From the NCBI RefSeq assembly GCF_001625305.1, contig NW_017804464.1, positions 775,164 to 839,163 of the forward strand: DNA of 64,000 bases, given 5' to 3'. Shown piece after piece: positions 12,541-23,100 of the stretch. The notes under the pieces were generated by a model. It was given only the letters and a program-made list of their open reading frames with translations, ran no database searches and was not told where the DNA came from. A program made the position numbers and the translations under genes. Source of the DNA: Branchiostoma belcheri (Eukaryota; Chordata; Leptocardii; Amphioxiformes; Branchiostomatidae). The stretch's first letter is position 1, and every line of letters begins with the position of its first letter.

Positions 12541-15007
12541 ATGTCGATCTGCCTGCTGGTCCGGTCTTGTGGACGGAGTGTAGGCGTGTTTGGTGCGGCT
12601 GGAGTCCGTGCCATGTCCGGTAGCGCGACCGTGGAGGCGCCGCTGTACGAGCGGTGGACGGAGCTGTGTTCTCGGGACAGAATCCGGACGACCGAGGCGC
12701 GCCAGGATTGGTGGCGGGTTGTCAAGGCTAGGTGAGGCGCACGGCAGGGTATGGGTTACCACGTCTAGTAGTCCACAACACGCCCGAGGTGTAAATTGTG
12801 TGATAAATCAAGGGTTGATGACCCGCCTCAATGCGTACATGATGTAACAAGGCCTGGTCATTTCCTAATCAACCAATGTTTAAACCACCGAGTGAGCGCA
12901 GCGAACAAGACGGTTTAAGAGGTGGTTATTTGAGTAACAGGAGGGTTGAGTAATAGGAAAGCTGCCAGGAGGTCCATAATTGCCAAACTCCTCCTTGCCA
13001 ACACCTACTATTACTACATGTATATGAATCCATCCATCCAAAACTTCTTGTCAGTTCTGCCGTCTACAAACACACACACCCTCAAATAGCACCAAAAGCA
13101 TTAATTGTCACAACTTTCTTAATGGTACATGCTTATGTCTTCCAGATACTGTGAACCATGGCGCTTCTATCACAACTTGTCCCACATCTACAGTATGTTT
13201 CAGCACTTTGACAGGCACCAAGACAAAATACAAAACAGGAATGCTGTGGCATGGGCTATTTTCTTCCATGAGTAAGTACAGCTGATTACGTATCTATATC
13301 TGTAACATTATAGTTTTATAGCTGTTATAGGTCTCCACTGTATAGTTTTCACTGGAGCCCAAAATTATTTATATGATGACTTTTGATCCTCCTGCATAAT
13401 GCACAAACACATTAGAAAATATTCAAATTCCTCATAATTGAGTCATATTATAAACCTTACTAATTACATTGTATTTTCCAATTTTCAGCGTCATTCACAT
13501 CATTCTTTCATTGAAATAATTGTTTTATTTCCTAGTGTTGTCTATGATGCCAAGGCCTCGGACAATGAAGCCAGAAGTGCAGAAATGTTCCACCACTTTG
13601 CCACTGAGAATCTGCAAAAGGTGACTGACATGTTAACCATATCAGTTATTTGTAATGCCAATTGCCCCTTTTCATTATGTCTCACCCCCATTATAGTCTG
13701 TGCATTTTGTTGTTATGAAATGCCCATCAAGACCTGTATCTGTCCGTGGTTCTGAACCTACTGTGTTATTACTACACTAGTAGATGCTGATGAGTGATGA
13801 GAAAATAGTGTTGCTGTACAGAAGGCACAGATGAAATTGGAGCTGTGTACAATTGTACATGTACAGTAGAGACATCTAGTCATACCACATGTTTCGAGTG
13901 TCTGTCTGACATTTTCATGATAGTTTTGCTGATGTGTATGCTGATGTTCCAGCCGCCTGACTGTATCCGTGAGACAGAGAGGCTCATCATGCTGACTAAG
14001 GAGCATGTTACAGAGGAACACAGGCACAAGGACAGGTCAGCTCTTACCAACACATTCATACATAACTTGTCAACAGACAGACACAGTCAAATTTGTCTAA
14101 GACAACCACCAAGGGGACTGAGGAAAAGTGGTCTTCTTAGACAAGTGTTCTTCTTATTCATACATATACAGCTTGTCAACAGACAGTTATATGACTTTTT
14201 CTTATTGTAATTTTCCAGATATGGCACAAAAGATGAGCACTACTTTTTGGATTTTGACATGTCTGTGTTGGGCTGGCCTGAACAAGGTAAGGAATAAGAA
14301 CAAAAGTGATAACAGTACAGTGAATGTCATCTTAGCTAAAATGAACTAGATGAACAGTTGAGCTACAATTTTACTGGTATATACAGCATTTATAGGTTCA
14401 CTGTAACATTAGGGAATTCCTCTAGCTCATTTTGAAAAAACAGAAAACAGTGGACCATGGGTTAACATGACTGCAATCCTTTCCAGTAGTGTACATGTTG
14501 GGTGAGCAACACGCCAAGGTTCTGAATTCAGGACCTTACTGTTACTATCGTGTAATTTTGTTTTTATTCTGTCTACAGATTATGATGTGTATGCAGAACA
14601 GATCAGACAGGAGTATGTTCACATTCCTCTGGACCAGTACAAGGAGAGAAGAGCAATGGTGAGAGATTGATGTAATATGTTTTTTAGTTGTACTTGATGT
14701 GTTTAAGCCATTTGTGATCCCCACATCCGATTATGAACCAGGGCTGATGGAAAAAAATTTCGAGCTGGCTAGATCATTGTACTATGATAACATGCTGATG
14801 TCATTTATGAATTTGTTTGCACAAAATTTGTACATATTGTATTTTTTCCAGTTTCTAAAGAAGTCGATGTCAGAAACAGCCAATATCTTCAGTACCAAAG
14901 AGTTCCGGGAGCAGTTTGAGAAACAGGCCAGACAGAACATGAATCGGGAGATCCAGCACCTACAGGCCATCCAGGTCACCTTAGGTCTGGAGCTGCCTGC
15001 ACGATGA
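12541..15007 (+). CDS. HD-domain metal-dependent phosphohydrolase-like protein, complete
   Basis: Seven exons join in frame: 12541-12731, 13146-13271, 13536-13620, 13953-14035, 14219-14286, 14579-14658, 14852-15007. They give 262 aa from the first ATG. The protein has the HD-superfamily pattern: RFYHNLSHIYSMF (His about 77), AWAIFFHDVVYDAKASDNEA (His-Asp about 105-106), then TKEH and DEHYFLDFDMSVLGW. This resembles the predicted phosphohydrolase family COG4339, found in bacteria and many animals; its substrate is not known. A second in-frame ATG at 12613 would drop 24 Arg-rich, acid-free residues that could act as a mitochondrial targeting peptide. The tail is basic and helical. The start choice is uncertain; the rest is solid. 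Confidence 0.88.
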
Positions 15008-16384
15008 GCTGAGGGGTCAAGTCACGCTAGGTCTATAGTTACCTGCATGGTGAGCTTGGATCGGATACAGTAGACTTTCAGGTCCAAAAAGGTACCTTAC
15101 TTGATGTGGTAAGGGGGCATTATGTAACATTTTTCACCAAAAATTAAAATATTTTAATTGAAATAATCTTTGTGTGATTGTAATGTACTTCCACTTTTCA
15201 GCATATTTGTGCAATTATTTCAGATTTCTGACACTTATGGCTTAATAAAACAGCCCACACCTGACACTCAGTTTGTGGTGCCACCACAAACTGCCAGAAT
15301 GTAAACAAACATGGCTGACAGCTATGTTTCCAGCTTTCACACACACTTGTTAGGCATCATATTTTGGCAGTTATATTTCCTGAATTATTGTTGATTCAAC
15401 TTAAAAGAAATGACCAGTTTACTTCTTATATCATCCTATATATATTGTTACATAATACAGCCTTACGTGTTAATACTGCAATACCCTATAGTTAGGTGGA
15501 AAGGAACAATACAGTGTTTGTATAGGCAATTGGTTACTTTCTGGCTAATAGGCTAATTGTTAAGATAATTAACATGCTTATAAGGGCATAACACAACAGT
15601 ATAATTACTGTTGACAGATATGCAAATTGCTAAACATAGATGGTACAAATAATTGAATTGTAACTGTATGTCTATAAATACAAAGCTGTAGCTAATGTTA
15701 AGGCTTACCAGTACATGTATGTAAGAAGTGCTTAAAAGAATAGTGCTATGTACTCAAACTAATTGTCAGCATGAAAGTTCAACAGTGTTAGTAGTATGTT
15801 AACTTATGGAAGTAGGGAAGACATGTAAATATGGACGATCTATGCAAACAATATTAATTTTTCTACACTTGGTCAGCCAGCTTGTTGGTTGTTAAGGTGT
15901 TGTTGATAAGATGTTGACTTAGGTGTTACATGTATTTATGCACCAAATAATCTGAACAAAATATGTGCTTATCAACTTATATTAAGTTGTTGCCTATGAA
16001 TGTTATCTTTTCGTTTAATTGTGCACTATTGTTGAGCTGTCTACTGTGCACTGTATAAATGATCATGGTGTTATTATAAAGGTGAGATTGGGTCATTTTG
16101 AGTAACATATATTCAAGCCCTTTAAGTGCATTATTACTGATGCATGATGTCCTCTTAGGTGTTATGCAATGGTGCATGGATATGGTGGTTCTGAGATTGT
16201 GCAAAGACTTACCAAAGAGAAGATATGTAGAATAAAATATCAATTATGATAATGTCTGCTGATTTTATCTGAGATTGATTTTATGGTCATTGTATTTACC
16301 TCCACGAAAAATGGGGTGTGTGTGTGTGTCCATGTGTATGTCCGTGTGTGTGTGTGTGTCTGTGTTTGCATTTGTGTGTGTGCA

Positions 16385-16420
<36 letters not shown>

Positions 16421-17194
16421 TCACCTCAACATCTGCTTGGAGACCTTATCCAAAATCTCCAAGTAGATACAAGGATCCAATTTCATGCCCCCCCAGTCGT
16501 GCAGCCAATCACAGCGCTTGTAACTCTGATAACTCTCAATAACTGTGGCAGCAGATAAACACTTGAGGCAGCATGTTTATTTGTCTTCAGCCATGTTACT
16601 TGGTCACCAAACTTGCTTCTTGTAAAAGTGTACAAATTTGTAATATTTCATGGCAGTTATTATTTTCTAATGGGCTATTCCCAAAGACAGAACCATCACC
16701 ATACAAGAACGTATACTAACAGAAACAACATGAAATTTTGTACTTCTGTTCACATAATTCGTTCTGAACCTCTAATATCTATTTATATTCTTAATATATT
16801 TAAATGCTTTAAACAGCCAGAATACAACAAATAAGGAACCTTATGGAACGTTACTGGCTTACATGTACATATATCTACAGATATACGATTACATGTACTT
16901 ACATTTTCAAGAAATACATGTCACATTTATCCAGACAACACCAAGCATAAAATTTATTTAAGGGTAACAGAAAGAAGTTATTTACAAAGCATTTACGCTT
17001 CAGATGTTAGAAATGTATAATGCTTTTTTTTTCTTTATTTGTTTTATGAATTTTTTTACAGCTTAAAATGCTGTTTCTCTGGAGCCCAGTCTACTGAAAA
17101 CAATACATACAAGATGACAACAACAGATAACGACATTAAATTACAGGGTTTGATGACAGAAATATTTCCCCCACGTCACTTCACCGTTTGCCTT
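15008..17194. other. Intergenic / 3' UTRs of HD gene and GPCR
   Basis: AATAAA at about 15244-15249 probably ends the HD transcript. TG microsatellite tracts lie at about 16315-16420, preceded by a TACCTCC...AAAAATGG motif seen elsewhere in the window. On the minus strand, reverse AATAAA signals (TTTATT) at 17034-17039 and 16953-16958 could end the GPCR transcript. No gene was recognised. Confidence 0.5.
16315..16420 (+). repeat. (GT)n microsatellite
   Basis: Interrupted TG repeat in the intergenic region between the HD gene and the GPCR. Confidence 0.95.
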
Positions 17195-20100
17195 CTACAC
17201 CGAAGTTTCAAAATGAACTGGTTTTAGGACCTGGTTACTTAACTCTCCAATAGTTGCTAACTCATAGTTTTGATCTTGTTCGCCAAATACTCCGCTCTCG
17301 GATAGATTGTCAGATAACTGAAGTCGTCTTCTAAATTTCGCAGACTTGTACTGTCTGCTGTCGACTTTCCCAGTTCCATGTTTTGGTTCTACTGGATATT
17401 TGGATGTCGTTTCTATTGTAAGCGAGCATGTGCGGTGGAGTGTAACATGTAGTTTTGCGCCCTCATATGAACTAGAACTGCTTGTAACATTACATGTTCT
17501 TCTGTCTTTGGGGGAACCGTGCCTGCTATTCCATCGACGTGGGTAGGTGGCACTGCTGCTCGTGTACCCCGTGCTTCTGCTCAAATTGCTGGGTGAGTAG
17601 GTTGCTCTGTCCATGTGAATGGACGGTTTGGACCTGCCTGGCCCGCTGCCGGTTGTTGTGGCCCTCAGCATTGTTGACCGACTGGCCATCCAGTTGCCGC
17701 TGGGCGGCTTTCCACGTAGTCTGGAGGGCAGGCATCTGCAACTCACCCTGAAGATACCTCTGTGAAGGAAATGTAGAGGTACTCATTTTGTAGAGAATAG
17801 TCTCATTTTTGTTTCTTGTTCAACAACACTGTAGGGTAACAGAAATTATGACCGAGCAAATAACGCAAAAAGAGAAACACATGCAAACACAAACGGCACT
17901 TCTTGGCGAAGGTACTACGGTACCGATCCTACAGTCCTGTCTACAATGTACCACCGTAAAAACACATAAAAATTATTAAAAAACTTCAGTACTTTGTTAT
18001 GCTACACCAAGTGAAGGTAAACATTTTGCATTTTCTTTGCAAATGTTACCTTTCTAGTCATTGGTTGAACTCATAAGATCTCATAATTATTATGAACAGT
18101 CAGGATCGGTGCATTTACCTAAAATGTCTTGAGAGGAAGGCGTAACAGACGGGGTTTGCGCAGCTGTTGGAGTGTGCCAGGAGATGTAGTGCCAGCTTCA
18201 GGATGTAGGCCGTCTGGGTGTAGCGAGAGATCACCTCAAACTTGATGAGCAGGTTGTAGATGAGGAGAGGCGCCCAGCAGATCGTGAAGACCGCCACCAG
18301 GCCTATCATGAACTTGATCACCTTCAAGAAGAAACCCAAGACAGGGCGTTATCACATATATTCGCTACGCTCACTTGGTGGTTTATTCGGCGCCCAGCAG
18401 ATCGTGAACACCGCCACCAGGCCTATCATGAACTTGATCACCTTCAAGAAGAAACCCAAGACAGGGCGTTATCACATATATTCGCTACGCTCACTTGGTG
18501 GTTTATTCGGCGCCCAGCAGATCGTGAACACCGCCACCAGGCCTATCATGAACTTGATCACCTTCAAGAAGTAACCCAAGACACCACCGTTATCACATAT
18601 TAGGCCACAGCAAGTACATTTTATGGATGACATCCTCCGAAGGCTCCAAATCTAATGCGATAGGGCGAAAAAAAACAAGGCGGGCCCAAAAAAAACAAGA
18701 TTCCTACATTTTCAAAGTTTGACATCATAAACCTTATTAAAAAGTTTGGAACCTCATACCCTCGTAAGAAATTTAGAACGTTTGTATCTTTTAAATTTCC
18801 TGTGCTATCTTTTTTTCATTGATTATATAGTTCTAGTTCTATAAGGTTTTAACTTTCATAATATATTCTTAGTGATGGTCTTCTAAACCCTACATATATA
18901 TTGAGGCTTCGAGTATAAAATGATGAAGAAAATTGCGTCTCCTACCTTTACAGGGTTCCCCGTCTGTGAGCTGTTAAGACATTGTCCGAGTCTGGATCCA
19001 CGGGGTCTCGACTTCTTTTCTTTCCCATTTTCCTCCGGTTCATCAATTTTGCCATAGAGCCCCTAAGAAGGTGTATCAAACAGGTCAATTCACAAATGAC
19101 GGGAAGTTGCAAAAAAAATTGGAAAAGATGTATTTGATATCAAACTATTATATAAGGCCATGTTGATTTGATTACTAGTACATGGATGACATCCGCGCCC
19201 GCATGAATTTTCGGTCGTTTCCCCCCAAAAAATTAACAACACTGTAAATCGTACAAAACAGTTGCAAAATCTTCTTCTCCTTTTCGTCTTAGCAGACGCT
19301 CTGCTCAACGTCGATGGGCTCGTCCGTGTGCGGCCAGCCCAGCTTTACTCCTGCAGAGTTTCCCGCAGGTTGTGCAGGTGAAAGCGGGAGTTGCAGAAGG
19401 ATGGTGTCTTTTTTGCCTTCTTGTGGTCTCATTTTGGACCAGGTCATCTTCCAGTTTCTTGGCACCTTGGCGAAGTGCATACCGCCATGCAGTGCGGTTT
19501 TGTGCAAGGTGCTCCCAGTTGGCACCAATGTGAAAAAGCTTCAGGTCCCGCTTGCAGACATCTATGAAGCGGAGCTTTGGGCGACCCCTGTCGCGCTTGC
19601 CGTCTGCCAGCTGACCATACAGTACCTGGTGTGGTAGACGCGAGTGGTCCATGCGAGACACGTGACCCAACCAGCGTAACCTGCGCTGCTTCAGGATAGG
19701 ATACAGACTCGTGGTGCCGCATCTTTTGAGGATCTCCAGGTTAGGAACTTTGTCAGACCATGAGACCCCACAAATCTTCCTGAGACACCTCATGTGAAAG
19801 CTGTTAAGTTTTCTTTCAAGATGGGCGTGAGAGGCCCAGGCTTCACTACCATAGAGCAGCGCTGACAGAACACAAGTTAGGTATATTCGCACCTTGGTGT
19901 GGATAGTCAGATACTTGTTATCCCAAGCGCGACTTTTCAGCTTCCCAAAGAGGTTGGCAGCTTGACCGATTCTGGTGTCAACTTCACGGGTTAGCTTTCC
20001 GGACGACGAGGCAGTAGAACCAAGGTACCGGAAGTCTTCTACCGTGTTGAGAGTAGCCTCATTTATGGTTATGTGCGGAGGGGGTGCATTGGTGGAGAAG

Positions 20101-23100
20101 GCCACTGTCTTCTTCACGCTGACTGTTTGACCAAACTTGTCACAGGAGTTGCTGAAAGCATCACACATGCCTTGTAGTTCTGCTTCACGATGAGAGCATA
20201 ATGCTGCGTCGTCAGCAAACATAAGTTCCCGTAACAAGACAGTGATGGTTTTTGACTTGGCCCTGAGGCGCGCAATGTTGAAAAGGCTTCCGTCGCTCCT
20301 AGTGCTGACGGCGATGCCTTCAGGGAGTGGAAAGGCGATCCATAGGAGAGTGGATAAAAAGATGCCAAAAAGAGTTGGCGCCAACACGCACCCCTGTTTT
20401 ACTCCGCATCTCACTGAGAAGGGTTCAGATATGTCACCTTCAAAGTCTACACGGGCTGACATTCCATCGTGAAAAGCCTTGATGATGGCTAGGAGTTTAG
20501 GAGGACAGCCCACCTTGCTGAGAACCAGGTACAAGCCCTCACGACTGACAGAGTCAAAAGCTTTGCACAGATCTACGAACACAGCCAGCAGTGGTTTATT
20601 CTGTTCTATGCATTTCTCCTGAAGCAGGCGGAAGGTAAAGATCATGTCGATTGTAGAACGATCCTTTCTGAAGCCACATTGAGATTCAGGATAGATTCTT
20701 TCTGCAAGATCCTGCAATCTCTTCAGGACAACACGAGCAAACAGTTTACCAACCAGGCTGAGTAGGGCGATGGCTCTGTAGTTGTCGCAGTCTTGTCTGG
20801 ACCCTTTGTTCTTGAAAAGGGTCACCAGCTTTGCATCTTTCAGATCCTGTGGGATGTGACCTTCATGCCAACATGAAAGCAGCAGGTCGAGCAGGTGTTC
20901 TTTTAAGACAGGAACATCAAGCTTAAGGAGTTCTGGGGGTATACCATCACTCCCAGGGGCCTTACCGCTTTTCATGACTTTCAAGGCGCTCTCAAGTTCC
21001 TGCATGGTGGGATCCTCATCCAGGTACGCCATCACTGGTAGCTGTTCTATGGAGGCGAGCACGGAATCATCGAAAGGTGCGGGTTTGCTGTACAGGGAGC
21101 TGAAGTGGTGGACCCAGCGTTTGAGTTGGTCAGATTTTTCCAACAAGATGTTACCTTCATGATCTTTCAGGGGAGCAGTCAGCCGAGGTGAGGGTCCTAG
21201 AGCGGACTTTAGGGCGGCATGGACACCAGCAATGTCGCCACGGTCGTCGCAGCGTTGAACATTAGCACAAACGCTGTCCCAGAACACCCTCTGTGCCTCT
21301 CTAAGGACACATTGTGCTCTAGAGCGAGCACTTTTCATGGCTGCTTTGTTCTGTGGGTTGGGTGCATTAACATAGGTCAGCCTGGAGTTCCTCTTTTCAT
21401 CCAAAGCTGGACCAATCTTGTCTAGGTTTTCCAGAAACCAGTCTGGTTTTTTCCTGGTAGTGAGACCAAATGTGTCTTTCCCTACTTGCTGCAAGGTAGT
21501 ACGTAACTTACACCATTTGTCGTCACAGGATGTTATGCTGTCAGCAGTGGGGGTGTTGAGAGCCTCCTGCAAGCGGTCTTTAAATACCTCAAGCAGTCCA
21601 GGATCACTCATGTTGTGGGTTGCCATTTTGGGGATGCGACGTGGCTGAGGCGTCTTGTTCTTTAGTCGCATTGGCTTGGACACACAAACCTTGCACCGGA
21701 TGAGAGCATGATCTGTGTCGCAGTCGGCACTGTGCATCGAAGCAGTGTGAAGGACACGTTTAAGCAGCTGACGACGGGCCAGTATGAGGTCCAGCTGATG
21801 CCAATGACCGGATCGGGGATGTTTCCAGGACACCTTCTTCATTTCGCGGCCGCTGAAGTAGGTGTTTGTCACGCAGAGGTCTAGTTCGGCACACAACTCT
21901 AGCACTCTCTGCCCATTGTCGTTCACTTTACCTACACCATGGGTTCCAATCTGGCGAGGCCAGGAAACATGATCAGCCCCGACCCTGGCATTGAAATCAC
22001 CAAGAACATACACTGGGTGCTTACGGGGGATATTCACAAGAACATTTCGTAAGCTTTGGTAGAATGAATCCTTAACATCTTCAGGAGCCTGTAAAGTGGG
22101 TGCATAAGCACTAAGCAGGTGTACCGGACCCGAAGAGGTGTTGAGTTTCATTGACATAAGCCTTTCGTTAATGGATGTCGGAGGGTTGATGAAGGGTAAC
22201 AGACTGTTTTTAACAGCAAAGCCCACCCCATGGAGCCTTCGATCATCAGCGGATAGACCACGCCAAAATACCGTATATTCCTCTTCACGGATGTGACCTG
22301 ACTCGGCAAGGCGAGTTTCTGAGAGAGCACAGATGTCTATGTTGAGTCTTGAGAGTTCTCTATCCAACACAGCTGTTTTACGGCATGGTGTTTGCGCACT
22401 TGGTAAGGTGTTAAAACCAGGGCATAATGTGCGCACATTCCAGCTTGCAATGTTGAATTTCTTGAATACTGGTTTGGAGTTTAGCTCTCGACGTGAACAA
22501 GAAGGCAGGGTATAGTGATGGCAGCTTGCCTTGGGACTACCACCACTCTCTCCACCATCCAAAGGCAGGCAGGAGGCAGAACAGGTCCGACGTCCTGACC
22601 AAGTTGGATGGCCGCATTCGTTGGCCGAGCCGGTATGCATAGCAAAACTCCGGGACGCCCTCACCGACACGAAGAGCCGGGTGCAGTTCTTCCGCCCTCG
22701 CCTGAGGCCGTTGACCGTCTACTATTTAACCTTAGTCAGGTTGGTGGTACGTGGTCAGAAAGCTTCACTTCAGGTCACGAACGATGCTCAAGTAGCCCAG
22801 TAGATAAACAAGGAAACGTTAAGAAAATAATAATAGAAAGTAGGACCGGCTGTAGAATCAGTTTCCCTCAGAAGACGGTGGGGTGGGAGGGGGGCTTGTT
22901 GTTGACAAAAATGGCAGGCTTCAAAAATGAGGACTAACTATCAAAAACAAAACAAAAATATAACATAAAGTTACTGTAAACCCTAACTACTATGATAGCA
23001 TCGCTTGCATGCCTGAAGGAGCCTGCCTGTCTGAGGATGCTGATGGATTGCAAACTCAAACATGGCAGCTCTCCAAAACATGGCCTGCAGCCATCGTGAC

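Noticed and set aside
18260-18574. 104-aa plus-strand ORF with three repeated segments
   Set aside because: Antisense of the 120-bp GPCR exon array.
19305-22670. Host endonuclease/reverse-transcriptase gene
   Set aside because: The exact target duplication, single-exon structure and LINE domain order show it is a retrotransposon.
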